Below the pieces are notes generated by a model, which searched no databases, was not told the origin of the DNA, and worked only from the letters and a program-made list of their open reading frames with translations. A stretch of 11,415 bases of DNA from Christensenella sp. UBA1750 (lineage in GTDB: Bacteria; Bacillota; Clostridia; Christensenellales; UBA1750). Positions within the stretch are counted from its first letter, which is position 1. Each line of letters begins with the position of its first letter. The position numbers and the translations under genes are program-made. Positions 5,442-11,415 of the stretch are shown piece by piece. The stretch spans positions 186,749 through 198,163 of the forward strand of contig DCHO01000081.1 in assembly GCA_002315655.1 (NCBI GenBank). The letters run 5' to 3'.

Positions 5442-6066
5442 CAAGGCGGCGGAATACGCAAAAAAGTGCTTTGAGCAGGACTTTTCCGGACACGACTTCG
5501 ACCACACCCAACGGGTTTTCCGTATGGCGACCCGCTTGGCAGAGGAAGAAGGCGCGAACCTTCTGACCGTGCAGTTTGCGGCGCTTCTGCATGACGTGGA
5601 TGACAGAAAATTGTCTCCCGAAACGGCGGCGCACAAGGACAACGCCGTCAGGTTTTTGCGGGAAAACGGCCTTACGGAAGAAAAGATACGGGAAATCGTG
5701 GAAATCATCGGGGAAATCTCCTTCGCGGGAACCGACAGCGTGATCCCGCGCACATTAGAAGGAAAGTGTGTGCAGGACGCAGACCGGCTGGACGCGCTGG
5801 GCGCCATCGGCATTGCGCGAACCTTTGCTTACGGCGGCAGCCACGGGCGGCCGCTGCACACGCCTAAGGATGCGCCGCAGACAGGCATGAACCGGGAGCA
5901 GTACGAATCCCGGCAGTCCGGCAGCCTCAACCATTTTTATGAAAAACTGTTTCTGTTGAAAGATATGATGAACACCGAAACCGCGAAACGTATTGCAAAA
6001 GAGAGGGATGCCTTCATGCGGGAGTTTGCGGAGAGATTCCTTGCGGAATGGGACGGACAAACTTAA
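5425..6066 (+). CDS. HD-domain metal-dependent phosphohydrolase (YpgQ/YedJ-like)
   Basis: This 213-aa protein shows the HD-superfamily metal ligands in order: His27 in HDFDHTQRV, His56-Asp57 in LLHDVDD, and Asp118/Asp120 in QDADRLDALG. The latter runs on into GAIGIARTFAYGG, a hallmark of the YpgQ/YedJ group. The C-terminal half carries the conserved HFYEKLFLLKDMMNT region. Length is typical. Characterised relatives hydrolyse nucleotide phosphates in a Mn2+-dependent way; the substrate here is unknown. It is cytosolic. The start overlaps the upstream membrane gene by 17 nt, with GGAG at 5411-5414. It is the last gene of the operon. Confidence 0.9.
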   Translation: MKNIVDKAAEYAKKCFEQDFSGHDFDHTQRVFRMATRLAEEEGANLLTVQFAALLHDVDDRKLSPETAAHKDNAVRFLRENGLTEEKIREIVEIIGEISFAGTDSVIPRTLEGKCVQDADRLDALGAIGIARTFAYGGSHGRPLHTPKDAPQTGMNREQYESRQSGSLNHFYEKLFLLKDMMNTETAKRIAKERDAFMREFAERFLAEWDGQT

Positions 6067-6079
6067 TAATTAACCGAAA

Positions 6080-6112
6080 TGCGGGGGCGTGCGATTGACA
6101 AACGCCCCCGCA
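6080..6112. other. 11-bp GC-rich hairpin/dyad surrounding a -35 box
   Basis: TGCGGGGGCGT (6080-6090) is perfectly complementary to ACGCCCCCGCA (6102-6112), with an 11-nt loop. The loop contains TTGACA (6095-6100), the -35 of the next promoter. On the + strand AAAATAC follows instead of Ts, so it would be a poor intrinsic terminator for the HD gene. It may act as a terminator-like stem, an operator dyad, or both. Confidence 0.75.
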
Positions 6113-6124
6113 AAATACTATAAT
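6095..6124 (+). promoter_or_regulatory. Consensus promoter TTGACA-18-TATAAT for the aminotransferase
   Basis: TTGACA (6095-6100) and TATAAT (6119-6124) are both perfect, with an 18-bp spacer. The -35 lies in the loop of an 11-bp GC-rich dyad and the right arm of the dyad fills part of the spacer. The ATG is about 35 nt downstream of the -10. Confidence 0.9.
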
Positions 6125-6158
6125 TCATTCATAAGTTTCCGAAAGGATGGAGCTAAGT

Positions 6159-7349
6159 ATGAGTTTAGAATACGCACAACGCTTTGACGGCATCACAGGA
6201 AGTGCCATTCGTGATATTTTCAAGCTGCTTAAAAGACCTGACATCATCTCCTTTGCCGGCGGCAATCCCGCAAACTCCGCGCTGGAAAGCGACGTGATTT
6301 CCGAGTTTGTCGTGCGCGTGCTGAAACAGAACGGCACCGCGATTTTGCAGTACGGGCAGACCGAGGGTTATACGCCCTTCCGGGAATCCGCGGCGAAATT
6401 CTTTGAACACAACGGTGTTTTTGCCACGGCAGAACAGGTGCTGCCCGTGACCGGCTCCCAGCAGGCGCTGGATTTGATTTGCAAAGTCCTGCTGAACCCC
6501 GGCGATGCCATGCTGGTGGAAAGCCCCACCTTCTTGGGTGCGATTCAGACCTTCAAGCTGTTTCAGGCGAAGCTTTACGCGGTGGACACCGACGAGGACG
6601 GCGCAATCCCTGAGCTGCTGGAGGAGAAGATCAAAAAATATCATCCCAAGCTCATCTATCTGATCCCCACCTTCCAGAACCCCACCGGGCGCACGCTGTC
6701 TTTGGAGCGCAGAAAAGCCATTGCAAAGCTTATGGAAAAGTATGATGACGTGGTGCTCATCGAGGACGACCCCTACCGCGACCTGCGCTACAACGGAGAG
6801 CCGCTGCCCGCCATCAAATCCTTTGACACCACGGATCGTGTTGTCTATTGCAACTCCTTCTCCAAGATCATTTCTCCGGGTATGCGCGTGGCGGCGGTGG
6901 TCTGCACCGAGCCTACCTTAATGCGCAAGCTCGTGATCGGCAAGCAGTTTGCCGATGTGCACACCCCCAACCTCAATCAGGCCGTTATGGACGCTTATTT
7001 GCGCGAAGGCACCCTGATGGAGCACATCCGCATCATTTCCGAGAGCTACGGCAGACAGATGGCGAAAATGCAGGAAATGCTTTCCACCTTCCCCAAGTCC
7101 GTCTCCTATACCAAGCCTGACGGCGGCATCTTCCTCTGGTGCGAGCTGCCCGAAGCCTTCAATGCAACCGACCTTTTTCAAAATGCCCTCGAGCGCAATG
7201 TGGCGTACATCCCCGGCACGAACTTCTACTGCGAACCCGACACACACCACAACACCATGCGCCTCAATTTCTCCAACGCTACGCTGGAGAATATCGAGAT
7301 CGGTATGGGCAAGCTGCGTGACCTGTTTATCGAAGCAGGGCTGAAATAA
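6159..7349 (+). CDS. PLP-dependent class I/II aminotransferase (2-aminoadipate / MocR-type fold)
   Basis: This 396-aa cytosolic enzyme shows the fold type I features: FAGGNP (32-37) near the N-terminus, GSQQALDL (99-106) as the phosphate-binding turn, Asn174 in FQNPTG, Asp203/Tyr206 in EDDPY, Schiff-base Lys236 in SFSKIISPGMR, and substrate-carboxylate Arg368 in MRLNFS. It resembles LysN/2-aminoadipate and aromatic aminotransferases of the MocR-like group but has no GntR DNA-binding domain, so it is an enzyme only. The amino donor and acceptor are not visible. The ATG at 6159 is preferred over one at 6147 because the latter overlaps the Shine-Dalgarno stretch AAGGATGGAG (6143-6152). The gene has its own consensus promoter. 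Confidence 0.93.
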   Translation: MSLEYAQRFDGITGSAIRDIFKLLKRPDIISFAGGNPANSALESDVISEFVVRVLKQNGTAILQYGQTEGYTPFRESAAKFFEHNGVFATAEQVLPVTGSQQALDLICKVLLNPGDAMLVESPTFLGAIQTFKLFQAKLYAVDTDEDGAIPELLEEKIKKYHPKLIYLIPTFQNPTGRTLSLERRKAIAKLMEKYDDVVLIEDDPYRDLRYNGEPLPAIKSFDTTDRVVYCNSFSKIISPGMRVAAVVCTEPTLMRKLVIGKQFADVHTPNLNQAVMDAYLREGTLMEHIRIISESYGRQMAKMQEMLSTFPKSVSYTKPDGGIFLWCELPEAFNATDLFQNALERNVAYIPGTNFYCEPDTHHNTMRLNFSNATLENIEIGMGKLRDLFIEAGLK

Positions 7350-7466
7350 TCACGGTGAAACGGGCGAAAGAGCCGGATGTATGAAAAGCCGGGTGTGTGC
7401 GGATAGGGGGAGCTACGCCCAGCAACGGACGGCATGACCCCCTTGAAATTCATCGAAAATAATCAG
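7350..7466 (+). other. Structured, unannotated leader between the aminotransferase and MFS genes
   Basis: The stretch has no convincing reading frame but several possible pairings: GGGCG (7362-7366) with CGCCC (7416-7420), AGGGGG (7405-7410) with CCCCCT (7438-7443), and GCCGGA (7372-7377), which could pair with TCCGGC (7481-7486) in the 3' arm of the following terminator. It matches no riboswitch I know. A short run (GAGCCGGATG at 7370-7379) resembles the start of group II intron domain V, but the matching 3' arm is absent. Confidence 0.4.
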
Positions 7467-7492
7467 AAAAGGCCGGATTTTCCGGCCTTTTT
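7467..7492 (+). terminator. Strong intrinsic terminator directly before the MFS gene (possible attenuator)
   Basis: AAAAGGCCGGA (7467-7477) and TCCGGCCTTTT (7481-7491) form an 11-bp stem with a TTT loop and a five-T tail. Only 12 nt separate it from the MFS ATG, and the ribosome site AAGGAG (7494-7499) starts right after it, so no promoter fits in between. It either ends the aminotransferase mRNA with some read-through or regulates the transporter. Confidence 0.9.
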
Positions 7493-7504
7493 GAAGGAGC
7501 AGAA

Positions 7505-8806
7505 ATGTCAGAACAGAACAGCAGCGGGATGAGCCGGCATGAAATGCTGCAAAGCATCATTTGGCCGCACCGCAAGCGCAACATGGTGACCTCCACCACG
7601 GAGGGCATACTGGATGCCATCGCCATGGGCATGATCCCCATGAGCACCGTCATCACCTATTTCATTTCGGATTACGTCAAAAACGCCTTTTTGATCGGTC
7701 TGCTGCCCACATTGCAGGCCATCTGTTCCATCCTGATTCAGCTCATGGTGGGCGACAGACTGCGGGGCAAGGAGCGCTTCAAGCCGCTCATGTCGGTGTG
7801 CGTGTTCGCATACCGCTGCGCGTGGCTGCTGCTTTCCTTACTCATCTTCTTTAACAACCGCGTCAGCCCCATTCTGTTCGTCTGCATCTTCTACGGCGTG
7901 TTCTGCTTCAACGGGATGTGGTCGGGCATCATGATGCTGAACTATACCCAGCTCATCAACAAGATCATCCCGGAGACCTCCAAGGGGCGCTTTTTCGGCA
8001 TTCGCGGGGCGTTCACCTCGGCAGGCTCCATCATCGGCGCCCAGCTCGGTGGTGCGATTCTGGCCGCGGGCGGGGATGCCAAACGATTTGCCCTGCTGTT
8101 CGGCATTGCCTTTGTCATTGACATTGTTTCCGCCGCCATTCAGGCAACGCTGTGGGAGCCGAAGTTCCGGCTGGACGACCCTGTTCCAAAGGACTCCGGC
8201 AAGCACGAAAACTTTTTCAGCATTTTCTGGAAGGTCATGTCTCATGACCGCAACATGGCGGCCTACATCGTGGGCGTGTTCCTGCTCACCATCGGTTTAT
8301 CCTTTTTCACCTTCCAAACTTCCCACGCCAAGGCCGCACTTGCCATGAACGAAAGCCAGCTTGCCATCGTCACCACGATTCTCTACATCACGGAAATGGG
8401 CGGGATGCTGTTTTTCGGCTGGCTGTGCGACAAAACGGGCTATAAAAAGACCTTCATCATCGGCACGGCGTTCTATATCGTGTATCTGATGCTGGCGGTG
8501 AAGGTGTCCTCCGCCCGCATGACCTTTGCGATGACGGGCTTTTACGGCATCACGCAGGCGGCAAACGGATTGTGTGTCCGCAACATGGTGTTCAGAATGT
8601 GTTCCTATGAGCAGCGGGTCAATTACTACGCGGTACTCAGCATGACGCTCTCGCTGGCTTCGGCATTTGCGTCCAGCCTGACAGGTGCGCTCATCGACTG
8701 GATCGGCTATTCGCTGACCGCCGTGATCTGCCTGTGCATCACCATTCCCGGGCTTGTCCTGCTCATCGGCGTGAAGGAGAAATCCGCGGATCAGTTATCG
8801 ACCTAA
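7505..8806 (+). CDS. Major facilitator superfamily transporter
   Basis: This 433-aa integral membrane protein has about 12 hydrophobic segments in two halves separated by a charged loop (about residues 215-245). Loop 2-3 reads GDRLRGKERFK (83-93). The equivalent loop in the second half, GWLCDKTGYKK (305-315), fits the MFS motif A pattern G-x-x-x-D-x-x-G-x-K/R. Length is normal. The substrate is unknown; it may be an amino acid, sugar or drug. AAGGAG lies 5 nt before the start. It lies downstream of a terminator and structured leader with no visible promoter of its own, so expression may depend on read-through or antitermination. The stop codon overlaps the ribosome site of the following gene. 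Confidence 0.9.
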   Translation: MSEQNSSGMSRHEMLQSIIWPHRKRNMVTSTTEGILDAIAMGMIPMSTVITYFISDYVKNAFLIGLLPTLQAICSILIQLMVGDRLRGKERFKPLMSVCVFAYRCAWLLLSLLIFFNNRVSPILFVCIFYGVFCFNGMWSGIMMLNYTQLINKIIPETSKGRFFGIRGAFTSAGSIIGAQLGGAILAAGGDAKRFALLFGIAFVIDIVSAAIQATLWEPKFRLDDPVPKDSGKHENFFSIFWKVMSHDRNMAAYIVGVFLLTIGLSFFTFQTSHAKAALAMNESQLAIVTTILYITEMGGMLFFGWLCDKTGYKKTFIIGTAFYIVYLMLAVKVSSARMTFAMTGFYGITQAANGLCVRNMVFRMCSYEQRVNYYAVLSMTLSLASAFASSLTGALIDWIGYSLTAVICLCITIPGLVLLIGVKEKSADQLST

Positions 8807-8815
8807 GGAGACAGT

Positions 8816-9457
8816 ATGGAATCAGCCTACAAAACCGTCCGGGAGGAAGGGTCTTTCCAGTTCATCATCAATAAGTCCCGCTTCATCGGCTATGCCGCCC
8901 CCTGCAAAACGGAGGAGGAGGCGCTCGCCTTCCTTAAAAAGATTCGGGAAAAGCACAAGGACGCTTCCCACAACTGCTACGCTTATGTGATCGGGCAAAA
9001 CGCCGGCATCGCCCGGTATTCCGACGACGGCGAGCCCTCCGGCACGGCGGGAATGCCCATCATTGAGGTCATCAAAGCCCGGAACGTGGTGGATGTGTGC
9101 GTGGTGGTGACGCGCTATTTCGGCGGGATTCTGCTCGGCGCGGGTGGTTTGGTGCGCGCTTACGCGGAAGGGTCAAAGGTTGCCTTGGATGCCGCGCAGG
9201 TGGTCGTGATGCATGAAACCCACCGCTTCGCCTTCGATGCGGAATATTCTTCCGTAGGAAAAATTGACTATTGGCTGAAAAGCCAGCCCGTGCAGGTCAA
9301 TGACCGGGAGTTCGGCGCGGATGTGACCTACGATGTATCGGTCAAACAGGGCGACGCAGAAGGCTTCCTGCAAGGGCTGACCGAGGTTTCCATGGGAAAA
9401 ATCGAGCCGATCCTGCTGGAAAAGGGCTATCAGCCGTGGACGGAAACAGAAAACTGA
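8816..9457 (+). CDS. yigZ: YigZ/IMPACT family protein
   Basis: This 213-aa protein has the IMPACT-family N-terminal domain with the motifs SHNCYAY (51-57), RYSDDGEPSGTAGMP (67-81) and VTRYFGGILLGAGGLVRAY (98-116). A C-terminal DUF1949-type domain follows at about 140-205. Bacterial members (YigZ in E. coli, YvyE in B. subtilis) are small conserved cytosolic proteins of unclear function; the eukaryotic IMPACT relative affects translational control. AAGGAG (8805-8810) overlaps the MFS stop codon, so the two are co-transcribed and probably coupled. A terminator follows 18 nt after the stop. Confidence 0.95.
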   Translation: MESAYKTVREEGSFQFIINKSRFIGYAAPCKTEEEALAFLKKIREKHKDASHNCYAYVIGQNAGIARYSDDGEPSGTAGMPIIEVIKARNVVDVCVVVTRYFGGILLGAGGLVRAYAEGSKVALDAAQVVVMHETHRFAFDAEYSSVGKIDYWLKSQPVQVNDREFGADVTYDVSVKQGDAEGFLQGLTEVSMGKIEPILLEKGYQPWTETEN

Positions 9458-9475
9458 ATAAAGTGTAAACCATGC

Positions 9476-9506
9476 CCGCCGCACCTTGAAAGATGCGGCG
9501 GTTTTT
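9476..9506 (+). terminator. Intrinsic terminator after yigZ, with the next -35 in its loop
   Basis: CCGCCGCA (9476-9483) pairs with TGCGGCGG (9494-9501), with a 10-nt loop and a five-T tail (9502-9506). The loop holds TTGAAA, the -35 of the PHP-gene promoter. Confidence 0.92.
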
Positions 9507-9514
9507 GCTACAAT
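9486..9514 (+). promoter_or_regulatory. Promoter TTGAAA-17-TACAAT with extended -10, for the PHP gene
   Basis: TTGAAA (9486-9491) lies in the terminator loop. TACAAT (9509-9514) is preceded by TGC, an extended -10, and the spacer is 17 bp. It starts 35 nt before the ATG at 9549. Confidence 0.85.
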
Positions 9515-9535
9515 AGACAAAACAAATCGTATCAT

Positions 9536-9540
9536 GGAGG
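9536..9540 (+). promoter_or_regulatory. Ribosome binding site GGAGG deciding the PHP start
   Basis: GGAGG sits 8 nt before the ATG at 9549. Upstream in-frame starts at 9486 and 9534 overlap the promoter or this site. Confidence 0.85.
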
Positions 9541-9548
9541 ACTTTTTG

Positions 9549-10571
9549 ATGAAACGCGAGCTTCTGCCCATCACCAAGGCTGCTTATAAAGCAAATCTCC
9601 ACACCCATACCACACTATCCGACGGTTCCCAGGACATAAAGACCGTAAAGCAGCAGTATAAGGAACACGGCTATTCCGTGGTCGCCTTCTCCGATCATGA
9701 AGGGCTGTTACCCCATACAGATCTCAAAGACCCCGATTTCCTGCCGCTGACCTCCTATGAAGTTGCCGTCAACGACAATTCCCGCAGAACCGATGATTAT
9801 TCCTTCATCAAGTCCTGCCACATGAACTTAATCGCACCGGAGGAGGATTGCTCCGTAAGCCCCATTTTCAACATTGACCAGATCTGGCCGCGCATCGAGC
9901 ACATCAAGAATTATATTTCTGAGGAGCAGAAGCAGGTTGCCTTCCATCTGGATTATACCACGGAAGACTTCAACAACATGATTGCCGCGGCAAACGAGAA
10001 GGGCTTCCTTGTGACCTTCAATCATCCCGTGTGGTCAACGATGAACTATGTGGATTACGGCGGGTTCAGGGGGCTGTGGGGCGTGGAGTGCTACAACACA
10101 GGCGCTGCCCGCGAAGGCTATGTGGACACCATGCAGCCCATCGACGACCTGCTAATGCAGGGGGAGAAGGTATTTCCTGTGGCTGCGGACGATTCCCATT
10201 CCTTGAAGGATTGTTTCGGCGGCTGGGTGATGATCCGCGCCGATGAACTCAACCATAAGTCCATCTATATTGCCCTTAAAAACGGCGATTTCTATGCTTC
10301 CACCGGCCCCGATTTTGAGGCCATCACTTTGGAAAATAACATCGTGACCGTGAAATGCTCTCCCGCCGTGAAGGTTTTCGTGTCCTCCGAGCGCCGTTTT
10401 GCCCATGCCGTCAAGGCGGAAGAAGGCAGCACTATTACCGAAGCGAAATTCGATCTGACGAATTATCTGAAATTTTCGCCGTTTGAGAATGGCTATATTC
10501 GCTTCACTGTTGTGGATGCGGCGGGCAAGGAAGCCCACAGCCGTCCCTATTTCCTGAATGAGCTTATCTAA
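9549..10571 (+). CDS. PHP-domain metal-dependent phosphoesterase
   Basis: This 340-aa cytosolic protein carries the polymerase-and-histidinol-phosphatase ligand set: His18-x-His20 with Asp25 (NLHTHTTLSDG), Asp49-His50 (FSDHEGL), Glu71, His91 (SCHMN), His159 (FNHPVW) and Asp215-x-His217 (ADDSH). Residues 250-340 form an extra strand-rich tail after FYASTGPDF. That tail is often seen in stand-alone PHP proteins of Clostridia annotated as phosphotransferases or phosphatases. It should hydrolyse a phosphoester with a di- or trinuclear metal site. The substrate is unknown; histidinol phosphate is unlikely because no his genes are nearby. The next gene starts 15 bp after the stop. Confidence 0.9.
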   Translation: MKRELLPITKAAYKANLHTHTTLSDGSQDIKTVKQQYKEHGYSVVAFSDHEGLLPHTDLKDPDFLPLTSYEVAVNDNSRRTDDYSFIKSCHMNLIAPEEDCSVSPIFNIDQIWPRIEHIKNYISEEQKQVAFHLDYTTEDFNNMIAAANEKGFLVTFNHPVWSTMNYVDYGGFRGLWGVECYNTGAAREGYVDTMQPIDDLLMQGEKVFPVAADDSHSLKDCFGGWVMIRADELNHKSIYIALKNGDFYASTGPDFEAITLENNIVTVKCSPAVKVFVSSERRFAHAVKAEEGSTITEAKFDLTNYLKFSPFENGYIRFTVVDAAGKEAHSRPYFLNELI

Positions 10572-10586
10572 ACCTTCGGAGGAACT

Positions 10587-11330
10587 ATGCTGCGCACAAA
10601 AATCAACGGGGAAACCGTAAAGCATCATCTGAGATATTCCTGCTGGATTTATCTCGTCTTATTTATGCTGGTCTGCTGCGGGTGGAGCATGATGTACAAT
10701 GCCACCGCGTATGTGCCGCCGGAGGAGAAGACCATCGAGGTCACCATTGTGGGCGACTATGTGCCGGAATCCACTTTGGAATATCTGGAGGAACAGTCGT
10801 ATGGCTTCCTTCCTGAAATGGAGAAAATCAGCTATACCAACATCGTGCTGGATCTGACGGGCGAAGAAGGCGACTATTCCGGGTATCAGAAGCTGCAGGT
10901 CGTCATTGCAGTTGGCGAGGGGGATATTTACCTTCTGACCCGAGAACAGATGAAGAGCTACGCGGAATACGGCGCATTCCTGTCGCTGGATGATGCGCTC
11001 TCCGAGGACGGTGTGCTCCATGGTCTCTTTACAGAGGAGGAGATTGCACAGGGTACGTTTTCGGTGGAAGAATACGAGGATGATGCGCCGCATTGCTTTG
11101 GCTTGCCTCTAACCCGTATGAAGGGACTGACTTCGCAGGGGATCAATACGGATGATCTGTATATGTGTTTAATGACGATGTCTTATAACCAGGATAATTC
11201 ATTGAAGCTCATGTCCTGGATGGCAAATCAGACCGAAAGCACGAATCCGTCCTGGTTGGAACCGACAGAAAATACGGAAGAAGAGAATGTGGAAAAAGCC
11301 GAAAATCAGGCACTTCCAGAGATCGGCTGA
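10587..11330 (+). CDS. Membrane-anchored extracellular protein, SBP-like fragment, unknown function
   Basis: This 247-aa protein has one hydrophobic helix at about residues 19-38 after a basic N-terminus, so residues 40-247 should lie outside. The stretch around residues 104-136 (VVIAVGEGDIYLLTREQ, then YAEYGAFLSLDD) resembles the part of family 1 extracellular solute-binding proteins where a bound-sugar subdomain begins. The full two-lobe length (over 350 aa) is lacking and no ABC permease is nearby. The C-terminus is acidic and Glu/Asn rich (about 215-247). I cannot name the family. GGAGG (10578-10582) lies 4 nt before the ATG. The gene follows the PHP gene closely and is probably co-transcribed with it. 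Confidence 0.8.
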   Translation: MLRTKINGETVKHHLRYSCWIYLVLFMLVCCGWSMMYNATAYVPPEEKTIEVTIVGDYVPESTLEYLEEQSYGFLPEMEKISYTNIVLDLTGEEGDYSGYQKLQVVIAVGEGDIYLLTREQMKSYAEYGAFLSLDDALSEDGVLHGLFTEEEIAQGTFSVEEYEDDAPHCFGLPLTRMKGLTSQGINTDDLYMCLMTMSYNQDNSLKLMSWMANQTESTNPSWLEPTENTEEENVEKAENQALPEIG

Positions 11331-11338
11331 AAGAAATG

Positions 11339-11366
11339 AAAAAAAGTTCCAAAAAAGATGAAAAAA
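11339..11366 (+). promoter_or_regulatory. Three phased A-tracts (curved, UP-element-like)
   Basis: A-runs at 11339-11345 (seven), 11351-11356 (six) and 11361-11366 (six) are spaced about one helical turn apart, just upstream of a TTGACA. Such phasing bends DNA and provides alpha-subunit contacts, which is typical of strong stable-RNA promoters. Confidence 0.7.
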
Positions 11367-11370
11367 GGTG

Positions 11371-11399
11371 TTGACAAAGGAAGAAGAAGGTGGTATCTT
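11371..11399 (+). promoter_or_regulatory. Strong promoter TTGACA-17-TATCTT with extended -10, likely for a stable RNA
   Basis: TTGACA (11371-11376) and TATCTT (11394-11399) are spaced by 17 bp. TGG precedes the -10 (extended form). The start region runs AGAAGCTGTCGCGA, which resembles leaders of clostridial rRNA operons from memory. The transcribed gene lies beyond the window, so the rRNA assignment is inference. Confidence 0.75.
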
Positions 11400-11415
11400 A
11401 TAGAAGCTGTCGCGA

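Noticed and set aside
7226..7453. 75-codon minus-strand frame over the leader
   Set aside because: No ribosome site or recognisable sequence, and it runs antisense into the aminotransferase gene.
7443..7463. Promoter for the MFS gene at TTGAAA...AATAAT
   Set aside because: The spacer would be only 9 bp, far too short for a sigma-A promoter, and it lies before the terminator.
9486..9548. Longer N-terminus for the PHP protein
   Set aside because: This stretch contains the terminator, the promoter and the ribosome site, so it cannot be translated from that promoter.

Overview
The window reads as chromosomal DNA of a Gram-positive gut-type Clostridia, most likely an Oscillospiraceae/Ruminococcaceae relative. 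The evidence is moderate GC content with GC-ending codons, strong AGGAGG-type ribosome sites, a tRNA cluster in the order (Val)-Asp-Phe-Gly-Cys, and Firmicutes families such as LytTR, LiaF-like and YigZ. All supported genes lie on the + strand. The species is not determined.

Layout. 1-420: the end of a tRNA cluster (3' tail of probably tRNA-Val, then Asp, Phe, Gly and Cys) closed by a strong terminator. 421-572: a palindrome-rich, MITE-like element abutting that terminator and bounded by an 8-bp direct repeat. 609-1259: a HAD-family phosphatase. 1312-2091: an SGNH/SASA-type carbohydrate esterase with its own extended -10 promoter. 2145-6066: a six-gene operon with a good promoter, encoding a stand-alone LytTR regulator, a LiaF-like membrane protein, a small anchored protein, a cytosolic Asp-box (sialidase-fold) protein, a four-helix membrane protein and an HD-domain phosphohydrolase. 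6080-9457: a class I aminotransferase, an MFS transporter preceded by a terminator with no visible promoter after it, and a YigZ/IMPACT protein. 9476-11330: a PHP-domain phosphoesterase and a membrane-anchored extracellular protein of unknown function. 11339-11415: three phased A-tracts followed by a strong promoter that looks like a stable-RNA (perhaps rRNA) promoter.

How the genes may work together. The LytTR-LiaF pair suggests a membrane or envelope stress module that autoregulates through a palindrome at its own promoter. The downstream genes are co-directional and tightly spaced, so they probably share its control, although their functional link is unknown. The aminotransferase-MFS-YigZ block looks like amino-acid or small-molecule metabolism with possible attenuation before the transporter. 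Two promoters (6095-6124 and 9486-9514) share an unusual design, with the -35 box inside the loop of a GC-rich hairpin that also closes the upstream gene.

No CRISPR array, transposase, phage gene or recognised defence system is visible. The least explained items are the 423-564 element, the structured 7350-7492 leader and the mixed LytTR operon.
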